Origin: GCA-020344555 sp964548955 | GTDB lineage: Bacteria; Planctomycetota; Phycisphaerae; UBA1845 | Direction: 5' to 3' | Length of the DNA: 29,401 nt | NCBI GenBank assembly: GCA_964548955.1 | Contig: CAZJTP010000028.1 | Location: 1-29,401 of the forward strand | Part shown: piece after piece, positions 6,660-14,072 of the stretch | How positions within the stretch are numbered: the stretch's first letter is position 1 | How the letters are laid out: each line of letters begins with the position of its first letter | Notes under the pieces: model-generated | The model's input: only the letters and a program-made list of their open reading frames with translations | Databases searched by the model: none | Told to the model about the DNA's origin: nothing | Program-made: the position numbers and the translations under genes

Positions 6660-6959
6660 TTGGATCCGCCATCTCGCCATGTGGCCCGGGTACATGACCG
6701 TTTATGCGGCGAGCTCAATCGCATGGGCGCCCTCCTCCGCAAGGAAGGACCGACGGTCATCATCGAAGGCGTCAAGCGGCTGGTCGGCGCACAGCTAATG
6801 GCATCGGACCTCCGCGCGTCGGCCGCTTTGATCCTGGCGGGTCTGATCGCGAAGGGGACTACGCGCATCCATCGCATATACCACATCGACCGGGGGTATC
6901 AACACATCGAAAAGAAGCTGGCCGCCGTCGGCGCGAACATCCGCCGTCTAAACGAGTAG
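6660..6959 (+). pseudogene. murA: 3' fragment of murA
   Basis: About 85-100 codons match only the C-terminal end of UDP-N-acetylglucosamine 1-carboxyvinyltransferase. ELNRMGALLRKEGPTVIIEG, then an LVGAQLMASDLRASAALILA stretch, then HRIYHIDRGYQHIEKKLAAV are all hallmarks of that end. MurA is normally ~420 residues; the first ~330, with the catalytic Cys loop, are missing. The frame reaches its natural stop (LNE) at 6959. The fragment begins right after the divergent histidine-kinase start, so a rearrangement has probably joined them. A functional murA would be expected elsewhere in the genome. Short MurA-like domain proteins are conceivable but there is no good start codon context. Confidence 0.75.
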
Positions 6960-7286
6960 CGGGGATTATTCAACCTCAAACGGCTTCAGATTACCGGCCG
7001 CGACGACCTCCCGCTGGTCGCCAAGGTCGCCGACCGCTGCCACACCTGGATTCACGAGGTCTGGAAGAACGACCGGCTCCACCACGCTGCTCATGCGATC
7101 CCTTCGGGATTGAATGAATGGTTGGGGTACCGCAATCCGAGGGCGGCGCTGCGCTTGCCCACGGCTATTCCCGGTCAACCCTCCAGGCTGAATGGCCCGC
7201 GACTCCGACACCGCGTTGCTCACAGAGTCCTTATACAGCTCCCCTGCTACGTGGTATATAAAGGAGGCTATCATCCACTAAGTGTA
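6960..7286. other. intergenic debris with a short coding-like patch
   Basis: No intact gene is seen. On the plus strand a frame at about 6966-7100 reads FNLKRLQITGRDDLPLVAKV and then ADRCHTWIHEVWKND; it looks protein-derived but has no start and was not recognised. It runs into ATCCC/GGGAT (about 7100-7112) and a GC-rich run resembling the flanks of REP-type elements (compare 1340-1420). Nothing else is supported. Confidence 0.35.
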
Positions 7287-7548
7287 TCAGGAGAGTGTGC
7301 CGCGGGATCGGTCAACTGCATCCTCTCTGTGGTGTACCGCCTCCCGGACCGACGGGAGGACTTCCGCCATGGGCACGCTCGCCAGTTCGCCTATAGCGAC
7401 TCTCTACACCGAAGGCTTCAACCGATTCGCGTTCACACTCCCCGCTCGTTCGCGTTCACCCTCAGTTGCTTTGATTGCACCGGCTGGAGCTACCAGTTGC
7501 CGGGTGGGAATCGCACCCACTGAAGACCCACGCCTTTGCACGGCGCAC
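7287..7548 (-). mobile_element. probable 5' remnant of a group II intron (domain I region)
   Basis: Read on the minus strand, the segment begins at 7548 with GTGCGCC, fitting the GUGYG 5' end of group II introns. It continues with a small hairpin GTGGG TGCGATT CCCAC and CCGGCAACTGG, then AACGCGAA-type A-rich joints typical of domain I. The sequence runs on to about 7287 and is then lost. No reverse transcriptase frame and no domain V/VI hairpin were found, so it cannot splice. The identification rests on pattern memory, and the inner boundary is arbitrary. Confidence 0.4.
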
Positions 7549-7562
7549 TGACAAACATGAGG

Positions 7563-7589
7563 TAGAGCAATTTCTGTTTTCATGTGGTG
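7563..7589 (+). repeat. solitary TAGAGC-family repeat end
   Basis: TAGAGCAATTTCTGTTTTCA followed by TGTGGTG matches the element ends at 3034 and 27684. It lies between the intron remnant and the stop codon of the repressor gene (7595-8257), in the opposite orientation to that gene. No opposing end is found ~117 bp away. Confidence 0.55.
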
Positions 7590-7594
7590 TGCCG

Positions 7595-8257
7595 CTACAA
7601 TTCCCGGGAGACGAGACGGATTACTGTTCCCTGTATGGAGAAGTCTCGCGAGTTGTCGATCAGCAGAGGAGCGACTTGTGGATTGTCACCGCGGAGAATG
7701 ACGATTCGCTCGCCGTTGCGCCACTCTACGCTAACGCGTTTGAGTGTCGGCTGGCCTTCGATCAGGCAGGCACAGATCCGCCCCTGGACGTGCTCAGCTA
7801 CCACATCCGGTCGATAGTGAACCAACACGATGTCGCCGGGTTTGAGTGTCGGCTCCATGCTGTCGTACGATAGACGCAGACAGTAATAGTCCGGCGACCA
7901 CTGGTGACGCAAGACGGGGAACATCTCGAGCTGCTCCTGCGACTCGGCGGGCGGGCCGGCGGGTATAGACCCCAGCAGAAGCAGCTCGCGGGTCTCAAGT
8001 GGTTGGGGCGTGTCGTGCTCACCTCCACTGCCGATTAGTACCCCTTGTGGCAGGTTGAGCGCGACGGCTAGGGCGTCGATCGTCCGCCTCCTCGGCCTAG
8101 CCAGGTCCCGTTCGATGGCGGAAATGTACCCTTGATTAACCCCGGCTGCGGCGGCCAGCCCGATCTGCGTAATCCCGAGTTCCTTGCGACGCCGCTTTAT
8201 GCGAGCTCCGATCGACTCTCGTGCCCGGGTCTCGATAATTGACGAATTCGCCTTCAT
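7595..8257 (-). CDS. CI/LexA-like repressor (XRE HTH + S24 peptidase)
   Basis: A 220-residue self-cleaving repressor. The N-terminal HTH is at about 15-72 (LGITQIGLAAAAGVNQGYIS). A linker leads to an S24 domain with cleavage site Ala100-Gly101 in SIPAGPP, nucleophile Ser133 in DSMEP, and general base Lys173 in PTLKRV. All catalytic elements are intact, so RecA-stimulated cleavage is plausible. No phage genes, integrase or SOS gene lies nearby, so its target is unclear; autoregulation is likely, because CGCAAT occurs twice (8260-8265, 8273-8278) just upstream of the start. It could be a remnant prophage repressor or a host stress regulator. Upstream of the ATG at 8257 there is no strong Shine-Dalgarno. 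Confidence 0.9.
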   Translation of the reverse strand: MKANSSIIETRARESIGARIKRRRKELGITQIGLAAAAGVNQGYISAIERDLARPRRRTIDALAVALNLPQGVLIGSGGEHDTPQPLETRELLLLGSIPAGPPAESQEQLEMFPVLRHQWSPDYYCLRLSYDSMEPTLKPGDIVLVHYRPDVVAEHVQGRICACLIEGQPTLKRVSVEWRNGERIVILRGDNPQVAPLLIDNSRDFSIQGTVIRLVSREL

Positions 8258-8259
8258 TA

Positions 8260-8278
8260 CGCAATATTACACCGCAAT
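8260..8278. promoter_or_regulatory. candidate operator: CGCAAT direct repeat
   Basis: CGCAAT at 8260-8265 and 8273-8278 (13-bp period) lies immediately upstream of the S24 repressor start. The AT-rich context and placement suit an autoregulatory operator. No binding evidence is available. Confidence 0.35.
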
Positions 8279-8979
8279 TATCCATGTGTGTCAATACTCC
8301 AACAATATGCCGGAATGGTTGAAGCAAAACGACGAGGACAGGACCGGGACGGAAGTCATATGGGACCGACTTTCCAGTCAATCAGTTGAACAGGAATACA
8401 GGAATGGCGAATTGCTGGATCGGCGTGTTTACTGTTGCTCGTCCTGTGCGGGCTGTCTTCTGCGTGCATCCTGTACGGACCGCATGCGGAATCGCCGGCT
8501 TCGCAGCAACGGGAAGAATCCACTGCGTGAGGCGATGACCAAGAAGGTCCAAAGTGAAGCGGGCCGGTAAGTATATCGACAGCGACAATCGGTCGGGGAG
8601 TCACCGTTTGGGTGATCAAATCAGTGATGGGTGTGTGGCAGTTTTCTGGTGCGCGGTCTGGAGAACATGAGAACCGAGTAGCGGCGGGTATGCACTGCGT
8701 ACAATCCGCGCATTCTCGTGAGGTGTGTGCATAGACAGCACGACCGATGGGCGAGCGTGCAGCCAGTACAGGGCTGATTGTGCAGAGTGGGGTATAATTC
8801 TATTCATGCACAGCCTGCGGAGCGTAACTGGCACTGAACGGTCCCCAATCCCAACCCCAAACCATATTTGTTGGCATTCGGCTCGGATTCCCCCAACCCC
8901 GCCCCGGACTCGACCAACCATTGCCTCTTGGTATGCCTGGGACTAAATCGACAAGCCCAAGATGGGATGGGGCACCCAC
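8279..8979. other. ~700-bp gap without a supported gene
   Basis: Only weak frames are present. At about 8405-8530 (+) a frame reads like a lipoprotein signal peptide (ACLLLLVLCGLSSAC) but has no start codon after its upstream TGA and ends about 20 residues after the cysteine. A TATAAT at 8793-8798 has no matching -35. Nothing else was recognised. Confidence 0.4.
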
Positions 8980-10110
8980 TTAGTCTGTGTTTGAGGTCCC
9001 GGTTGTCCGTTCGCCGACGGGGAAATCCTTGGTGAGCGTGCCGACCGGTGTCTTCCGGCCGATCGTGATGTAGCCATCCTCCTCAATCTTGCCGGCAATA
9101 CGCTGAACCGTGGCGATCAGCTCGCTGAGGCGTTCCATCGACACGACGGCGGCCTCATAGAGTCGCTCGTCGCGGGCGAGTAGTCCGGCCGTGCCCTGCC
9201 CTTGGGCAACCTGGTGGAGCATCACAGCCATGCTTTTCGTGGCGTCGTCAAGGTGATCCAGAACCTCGTTGAGCTTGACAAATGACTGCTCCAAGTCCTC
9301 CCCCGTCCGATCGATGCCAGCGTTGACATTGTCACTGATCCTCCGGCTCTCGGTTTTCCAGAGGGCGACCGTCTCCCTGAGTTCCTCAGTGGCGTCCTTG
9401 AGGTCGCCGACGGCCGCTTTGACATCTTCCTGCATGTGTTCGTCCCCGAGGACGGCGTTGATATGAGCTGCAAGGTTGTCGATCCGTTCGATCATCGTGG
9501 CCACGTTCGCCGTGATGCCGCGTTCGGCGGCGTCTGGTTGGCTGACATCTGCCACCGTCCGCTGTTCGAGCAGTTCCGCGACGTTCTTGGCTACGGGTTT
9601 CATCGCCTCGGCCAGGTTGCCGATGTGTGTAATGGTCTGCTCTACCGAGCCCACCAGTTCCTTGTCAATGATCTCTCCGACGATGCTGTGCATTTCGCCA
9701 CGGATCAGAGCAAATTCCTTGGGGAGAGGCTCAACCCTGACGCCGGGTTTGACGCATAGTTCGATGCGGCCTGTTCCGAAACCCAACGTCGCACCGTAGA
9801 CTTTGGCATACGCACCCTGCGGGATCGAATAGCGATTCTTGATCCGGGTGACGATGGCTACCCCCCGGTCGGGACGCTCCGGGTCCTCAAACTCCAGCGC
9901 CTTGACGCGACCGACTTCAACGCCGTTGAGGTTGACGAGGCTTCCCTCGCCGATGCCGCTGAGCTCTTGTACGCCGGTTATGCGTAGGGTCCACTCACTA
10001 CCACCGAGCCAGCTCGGCGCCTCCCCGAACCAGACCATCAACAGGCCGAGCACAATGAACGAGCTAACGACGAACAGACCCACCAGTAGATTGCGTGTGC
10101 CTTCCTTCAT
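8980..10110 (-). CDS. mlaD: MlaD/MCE-domain lipid transport protein
   Basis: A 376-residue membrane-anchored MCE protein. One N-terminal TM (about 8-28, LLVGLFVVSSFIVLGLLMVW) is followed by the MCE beta-barrel domain (about 35-120), containing GIGEGSLVNLNGVEVGRVKA and the YGATLGFGTG segment. A long helical, coiled-coil-rich tail (about 140-350) is much longer than E. coli MlaD (~183 residues) and closer to PqiB/Mce proteins that form needles across the periplasm. It is the last gene of mlaE-mlaF-mlaD, 15 bp after mlaF, with AAAGGA before its ATG. The complex is expected to move phospholipids between membranes. No mlaB, mlaC or mlaA is present; the long helical tail may do part of that job (inference). 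Confidence 0.9.
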   Translation of the reverse strand: MKEGTRNLLVGLFVVSSFIVLGLLMVWFGEAPSWLGGSEWTLRITGVQELSGIGEGSLVNLNGVEVGRVKALEFEDPERPDRGVAIVTRIKNRYSIPQGAYAKVYGATLGFGTGRIELCVKPGVRVEPLPKEFALIRGEMHSIVGEIIDKELVGSVEQTITHIGNLAEAMKPVAKNVAELLEQRTVADVSQPDAAERGITANVATMIERIDNLAAHINAVLGDEHMQEDVKAAVGDLKDATEELRETVALWKTESRRISDNVNAGIDRTGEDLEQSFVKLNEVLDHLDDATKSMAVMLHQVAQGQGTAGLLARDERLYEAAVVSMERLSELIATVQRIAGKIEEDGYITIGRKTPVGTLTKDFPVGERTTGTSNTD

Positions 10111-10125
10111 GACTGATCCTTTGAC

Positions 10126-10929
10126 CTAAAGGGTCTGACGGTCCTCCTCGTAACAACGGCCCTCCACGAAACATCGGACACGCGGGTCCTCGGAGTGGAT
10201 GATCTCCTCGGGTGTTCCGTCGAATATGAACTTCCCGTTGTGCAGCATGAGGATACGGTCCGAGACCTTTCCGGCGCTGGCCATGTCGTGCGTCACCACA
10301 ACACTTGTAACACCGAGCTCGCGTTGGAGCTTGATGATCAGCTCGTTGATGACGTCGGCGCGGGGAGGATCCAGCCCCGTCGTAGGCTCGTCATACAGGA
10401 TGACCTCCGGATCCAACGCGATCGCCCGCGCCAGGGCGACGCGTTTTATCTGGCCGCCGGACAATTCGGCCGGCCAGTGATCCTGAAGCCCATCGAGCCC
10501 GACCATCGCCAGTTTCCGCTTCACGATCTCGTCGATCTCGCGCCGGCTTCGCCGGGTGTGCTCGTGTATCGGAAACGCCAGGTTCTGCGCAACGGTCATC
10601 GAATCAAACAGGGCGCTGAGCTGGAACAGGAAGCCGAATCGAGGCCGGATCTCTGCAAGCTCCCGCTCGGGAAGATTGTCGATACGCCTATCGCGATAAT
10701 ATACCTCGCCGCGGTCGGGCCGCAGCAGCCGGACAATGTGCTTCAAGATGACGCTCTTGCCCGACCCGGACTCCCCAATGATTACCGTTGTCTCACCGGC
10801 GCGAAGGTCCACGTTGAGCCCGCTCAGCACGACGAGGTCCTCGAACCGTTTGTGCACGTCGACGAGTCGAATGGCCGACTCATGGTTGCTCGGTATCTCA
10901 CCAGTGGTGGCAGTTAATGGATCCATCAT
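10126..10929 (-). CDS. mlaF: MlaF-type ABC transporter ATPase
   Basis: A 267-residue ATP-binding subunit powering the MlaE permease. Walker A is GESGSGKS, the signature is LSGGQIKR and Walker B is VILYDEPTTGLDPP, followed by the switch His in VVTHD. The LSGGQIKR form and PTTGLDPPRAD segment are typical of the Mla/Mkl/Ttg2A group. The ATG at 10929 overlaps the mlaE stop (TAATG), so the two are translationally coupled; a second in-frame ATG at 10926 is possible. It belongs to the three-gene operon ending in mlaD. Confidence 0.95.
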   Translation of the reverse strand: MMDPLTATTGEIPSNHESAIRLVDVHKRFEDLVVLSGLNVDLRAGETTVIIGESGSGKSVILKHIVRLLRPDRGEVYYRDRRIDNLPERELAEIRPRFGFLFQLSALFDSMTVAQNLAFPIHEHTRRSRREIDEIVKRKLAMVGLDGLQDHWPAELSGGQIKRVALARAIALDPEVILYDEPTTGLDPPRADVINELIIKLQRELGVTSVVVTHDMASAGKVSDRILMLHNGKFIFDGTPEEIIHSEDPRVRCFVEGRCYEEDRQTL

Positions 10930-11738
10930 TAGACGAGCGACTTGAACCCGTAAATGGCCCTGTACAAACCCGACAAGAAGGTCCCAATGAAGAAGTCAGT
11001 TATCAGGATCGTGATAAAGCTAATGACGAACGACTCCGTGCAGGCCCGCCCGACACCTTCCGCCCCGGTGCGACAGTGAAATCCCTTGTAGCAGGCGATC
11101 ATCGCAATCGCCCCGCCAAACACGACGCTCTTGGTGAACCCAACCATGACGTCCCACTTCACAATGGCATCGGCGATGTAATACCAGTAGTGGGAAGAGG
11201 GAATCCCTTTTAGCACGACCGCGACAAACCAGCCTGCCAGCGACCCGCACAGATCGCAAAAGAAGGTCAACAGCGGCGTCAATAGCAAACACGCCAGGAA
11301 ACGTGGAACCACGAGTTGACGTATCGGATCGGCGCCCATCACGCTCAGCGCGCTGATCTGCTCGGTGACGCGCATGGTTCCGAGCTGGGCCGTCAACGCC
11401 CCGCCTACCCGTCCAGCCACCATCACACCGGCAAGCACCGGCCCGAGTTCCTGTACAAGGCTCAGCGTTACCAGGACACCCATCCGGTCTTCAAAGCCCG
11501 CCGCCCGGAGCTGATCGTAGCTTTGTACCGCCAGAACAAGCCCGACGAAGGTGCCCGTGATCATAATCACCGGAAGCGTCCGATTGCCCACCTCATAGAA
11601 CAGGGGCATCGCCCGCGCCCAGGTCCGCCACTGTATCAGCCCCGGCACAAGCCAGCGCAGCATCTGCCACGTGAATACCCCCATCTGGCCCAGGGCCGCT
11701 ACTGATGAGATCGTTTTGGAGCCTATCGTGGTTAGCAA
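10929..11738 (-). CDS. mlaE: MlaE-type ABC transporter permease
   Basis: A 269-residue integral membrane permease of the MlaE/YrbE family. Conserved elements include the stretch around ITGTFVGLVLAVQSYDQLRA, the VQELGPVLAGVMVAGRVGGA helix, the MRVTEQISALSVMGADPIRQ coupling segment and several further hydrophobic helices. It forms the inner-membrane core of the lipid transporter with MlaF and MlaD. The frame starts at a TTG at 11738 with no clear Shine-Dalgarno; the next Met is residue 19, which would remove part of the amphipathic N-terminal helix, so TTG is retained. It is first in the operon and divergent from the glycosyltransferase gene. Confidence 0.93.
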   Translation of the reverse strand: MLTTIGSKTISSVAALGQMGVFTWQMLRWLVPGLIQWRTWARAMPLFYEVGNRTLPVIMITGTFVGLVLAVQSYDQLRAAGFEDRMGVLVTLSLVQELGPVLAGVMVAGRVGGALTAQLGTMRVTEQISALSVMGADPIRQLVVPRFLACLLLTPLLTFFCDLCGSLAGWFVAVVLKGIPSSHYWYYIADAIVKWDVMVGFTKSVVFGGAIAMIACYKGFHCRTGAEGVGRACTESFVISFITILITDFFIGTFLSGLYRAIYGFKSLV

Positions 11739-11871
11739 GGATATCGCCCGTCAGTCCACCAAGTGCGCCGTGGGTCCAACGCCCGCGGGCATCCGCGCAG
11801 GCTTCGAGCTTGCACCTCCCCGGCGCGTATCTACCGGTGGGGCAATGGCCTGTCAAACGATCACAGCACGG

Positions 11872-11899
11872 TTGTCCACGCCCGGCGTACGGCTATTAT
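11872..11899 (+). promoter_or_regulatory. putative promoter of the glycosyltransferase gene, leaderless
   Basis: TTGTCC (11872-11877) and TATTAT (11894-11899) are spaced by 16 bp and agree with sigma-70 boxes at about 9 of 12 positions. Transcription would start about 7 bases later, on or next to the ATG at 11907, predicting a leaderless mRNA. This fits the absence of any Shine-Dalgarno before that ATG. Confidence 0.45.
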
Positions 11900-11906
11900 C
11901 TGTTCC

Positions 11907-12695
11907 ATGCCATCTTCATTATCGGCTGTGTCGATAATTGTCCCCACGTTTCGTGAGGCGTCGAACATCGAGCCGCTTGTCGAGCGCGTCTTCGCGTCCT
12001 TGGCACAGGCAAAACGTGAGGCGGAATTGATCCTCGTCGACGACGATTCACAAGACGGTACGGAGGCGATTGTCGAGTCGCTGGGCGGGCGGTACCCGGT
12101 ACGATTGATCGTACGGCGGGAGGAGCGGGGCCTGTCGAGCGCGGTTCTCGCCGGCTTTTGCGAGGCGAAGCATGATCGGTTCGTCGTGCTGGACGCCGAT
12201 CTCCAGCACCCGCCCGAGGTTATTCCCGCGATCCTGGATCGCTTGGACGAGGGCGATTGCGATTTCGTTATCGGCACGCGCTACGGCGGCGAGGGTTCCG
12301 TCGCCGATGACTGGCCGTTGCTGCGGCGTCTGGCCAGCTGCATAGCGACACTGCTCGCCAGACCGCTCGTGCCGCTGAGCGATCCGATGTCCGGATTCTT
12401 CGCATTGCACCGCGCCACGTGGGAAGGGGCGGACAAGTTAGACCCGGTCGGATACAAGATCGCCCTGGAACTCTATGTCAAAGGGCGATGTAAACGACCG
12501 GCTGAAGTGCCCATCCGGTTCGCCACTAGAGCGGCTGGTGAAAGCAAGCTGAGCTTCGCTCAGCAGGTTCATTACCTGCAGCATCTATGTAGATTGTACC
12601 GGTTTCGGTTTCCAGTGTTCACCGGCGCGGTGTTATTCGTCGTGTTGATCAGCGTGGGCGCGATCCTGCTTATGGCTGCGCGTGCCCTCTGGTAG
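11907..12695 (+). CDS. GT2 glycosyltransferase, polyprenol-phosphate mannose synthase-like
   Basis: A 262-residue family-2 glycosyltransferase, most like dolichol/polyprenol-phosphate mannosyltransferases, which move a sugar from a nucleotide donor onto a lipid-phosphate carrier. It opens VSIIVPTFREASNIEPLVER, has the nucleotide-binding VDDDSQDGT (44-52) and the metal-binding DADLQHPPE (96-104), and conserves DPMSGFFALHR. One C-terminal TM (about 233-257) anchors it. The ATG at 11907 begins directly with the fold; an upstream in-frame extension to 11763 has no domain character. Two hairpins follow the stop. The sugar and acceptor cannot be told from sequence. Confidence 0.9.
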   Translation: MPSSLSAVSIIVPTFREASNIEPLVERVFASLAQAKREAELILVDDDSQDGTEAIVESLGGRYPVRLIVRREERGLSSAVLAGFCEAKHDRFVVLDADLQHPPEVIPAILDRLDEGDCDFVIGTRYGGEGSVADDWPLLRRLASCIATLLARPLVPLSDPMSGFFALHRATWEGADKLDPVGYKIALELYVKGRCKRPAEVPIRFATRAAGESKLSFAQQVHYLQHLCRLYRFRFPVFTGAVLFVVLISVGAILLMAARALW

Positions 12696-12705
12696 GGTTT
12701 GCTCT

Positions 12706-12769
12706 ACCGAGAATCCCTTCTCGGTCCACTTGCCAATGGTGGCGTGGTGCGAGAAAGGATTCTCGCACC
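12706..12769. terminator. tandem hairpins downstream of the glycosyltransferase gene
   Basis: Hairpin 1: ACCGAGAA (12706-12713), loop TCCC, TTCTCGGT (12718-12725). Hairpin 2: GGTGCGAGAA (12746-12755), loop AGGA, TTCTCGCACC (12760-12769). Both stems are perfect and share GAGAA/TTCTC. Neither is followed by a T-run, so they may stabilise or process the mRNA end rather than act as classic terminators. GCTCTACCG occurs next to each (12701 and about 12791). Confidence 0.45.
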
Positions 12770-12909
12770 AGCGACGTCAGGCGCGGGCATGCTCTACCGG
12801 TGCGTACCCAGCATGGCTGCATCCACCTGCGTTGGACTTGACAATGGCACTGGCGCGACAGTTGTGGAACTTGTCAAACACGTTACTCTTTTACGGAGTG
12901 TTCCAGACC

Positions 12910-13302
12910 ATGACCCATCAACCCAAACCGCCAACCAACGAGCCGGCCATTCGTGTCGTGATGATGCCCCGCGACACCAATCCGGACGGGACGATCTTCG
13001 GCGGCGTGATCCTCTCCCTGATCGACCAGGCTGCCTACATTGAAGCGATGCGGCAGGCACGTAACCGTTACGTCACCGTCTCGTTTAAGGAAGTCGAATT
13101 CCACAAACCGGTGTACGTCGGCGACGCGCTTAGCCTATATGGTGACACGTTGCACATTGGACGGACATCCCTAAGGATTCATGTGCGCGTCCGTGCCCAC
13201 CGCCGCAGCGACCCTGATCAGATCGTCGACGTAACAGAAGCTGAAGTGGCGTTCGTCGCGGTGGATGACAACGGTAATCCGATTCCGGTCCTTGGTGATT
13301 AG
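12910..13302 (+). CDS. hotdog-fold acyl-CoA thioesterase (YciA/ACOT-like)
   Basis: A 130-residue single-hotdog thioesterase that would hydrolyse acyl-CoA in the cytoplasm. The segment MMPRDTNPDGTIFGGVILSL followed by IDQAAYIEA carries the hallmark FGG..L..ID, with the Asp as likely catalytic residue. The next strand block, VTVSFKEVEFHKPVYVGDAL, is the usual substrate-tunnel motif (..F..PV.vGD.l). The ATG at 12910 is preferred, with GGAG about 11 bases upstream; an upstream in-frame extension from 12682 has no family similarity. It follows the glycosyltransferase by 214 bp and ends before a long GC stem. Confidence 0.9.
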   Translation: MTHQPKPPTNEPAIRVVMMPRDTNPDGTIFGGVILSLIDQAAYIEAMRQARNRYVTVSFKEVEFHKPVYVGDALSLYGDTLHIGRTSLRIHVRVRAHRRSDPDQIVDVTEAEVAFVAVDDNGNPIPVLGD

Positions 13303-13310
13303 GAGTATAT

Positions 13311-13355
13311 GGCCCCCAATCACGTCTGACGCCCGGATCGGCGTGTTCGGGGGCC
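13311..13355 (+). terminator. stem-loop after the thioesterase gene
   Basis: GGCCCCC (13311-13317) pairs with GGGGGCC (13349-13355), with an inner ACGCC/GGCGT stem. It starts 8 bp after the stop codon. The following TTAAC is only a weak T-tract, so termination is plausible but not certain. Confidence 0.5.
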
Positions 13356-13537
13356 TTAACAAGACACAGCCAGCTCGATATGCTCTTCCCCCGAAATTGC
13401 TAAGTGGTCGTCCCTGAAGAACATACAAAAAGCTAGCGGTACAGGTGTTTTGCAGCGTCGTTGTAGTGTGGGGATTGCAGGGTTTCTGACTGATTGGTAC
13501 GGAAACTTTGCAATTTGGGAAGCGGAATGGAGGCCTC

Positions 13538-13729
13538 ATGAAGCCCAAACCCCAGCCCCGCGACGCGTTTGAACTGTTCCAAGCTCACTTCGATCAGTTA
13601 CTCGACCCGAGCCACGAGCTGATGGTTCTGGCGAAGAAGATCGATTGGCGCGGCTTGGACGCGGCATTCACAGATTGCTACTGCCCGGACCTCGGCGCAC
13701 CGGCCAAGGCGATCCGGCTGATGGTCGGC
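13538..13729 (+). pseudogene. IS5-family transposase, N-terminal fragment
   Basis: The ATG at 13538 has a good ribosome site (GGAGG, 4 bases upstream). About 64 codons read as the start of an IS5-type (DUF772) transposase: LVLAKKIDW-like near residue 32, then YCPDLGAPAKAIRLMVG. The frame then leaves the family pattern at about 13730, where an intact protein would continue with the LHYLK-type helix and later the DDE residues. All catalytic residues are missing. GGAAACTTTGCAA at 13501-13513 resembles an IS5-group terminal inverted repeat and may mark the left end of the insertion. The breakpoint abuts the stop codon of another remnant on the opposite strand. Confidence 0.75.
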
Positions 13730-13733
13730 GGCA

Positions 13734-13940
13734 CTACGCTCGGTCCTCATCGGTGCCGTCACGCCTGGCAACGGCGGCGATGTTACGCAGGAGGGGGTCG
13801 AAGTCTCGCAGGACCTCGTCCTTGTCCGGGCCGCTGCCGATGATGCCAGCTTCCGTGAGCTTCGACAGCATCGCCTCGCGCTTGTCTGGTTGGAGTGCGT
13901 CGAGGGCGGCCTGGAAATCGCGCTGTCCCGGTGCCCGGAT
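13734..13940 (-). pseudogene. unidentified protein remnant, C-terminal part
   Basis: A minus-strand frame without a start codon reads RDFQAALDALQPDKREAMLS, then KLTEAGIIGSGPDKDEVLRD, FDPLLRNIAAVARRDGTDED and RA-stop at 13734. Composition and codon pattern look like a real protein end. The family was not recognised. In the upstream frame, GGTIMLSPTVDPGTGTARF recalls a membrane-fusion-protein strand, so a frameshift or a second junction may be present. It is sandwiched between the IS5 fragment and the restriction enzyme gene. Confidence 0.4.
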
Positions 13941-14054
13941 CGACGGTAGGCGAGAGCATGATCGTTCCGCCGAACGGGCGGTTCAGATCACGTCTTATGT
14001 CGACGGTTCCCGCTCCATGTGTTACTCTCTCGCCCACTGCGGTGCGGAAACAAA

Positions 14055-14069
14055 GTAACGAGCTGTTAC
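14055..14069. promoter_or_regulatory. palindrome before the restriction-modification start
   Basis: GTAAC GAGCT GTTAC (14055-14069) ends three bases before the ATG at 14073, where a ribosome site would be expected but is absent. It could be an operator or an mRNA hairpin limiting translation of a potentially toxic enzyme. This is inference. Confidence 0.35.
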
Positions 14070-14072
14070 GCA

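Noticed and set aside
7498..7552. A tRNA or tmRNA 3' end (GTGGG TGCGATT CCCAC looks like a T-arm)
   Set aside because: The T-loop lacks the TTC signature, no matching 5' acceptor strand exists and no CCA follows. A group II intron 5' end explains the hairpin better.
8405..8532. A lipoprotein signal peptide ending LSSAC
   Set aside because: The frame has no start codon between an upstream TGA and the hydrophobic stretch and ends soon after the cysteine.
8793..8798. TATAAT as a promoter in the gap before mlaD
   Set aside because: No acceptable -35 box at 15-19 bp and no gene downstream on the plus strand.
12533..12540. TAGAGCGG inside the glycosyltransferase gene as another repeat end
   Set aside because: Similarity stops after eight bases and the site is within conserved coding sequence.
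12838..12843. TTGACA as the thioesterase promoter
   Set aside because: The expected -10 position reads GTTGTG, which does not fit.
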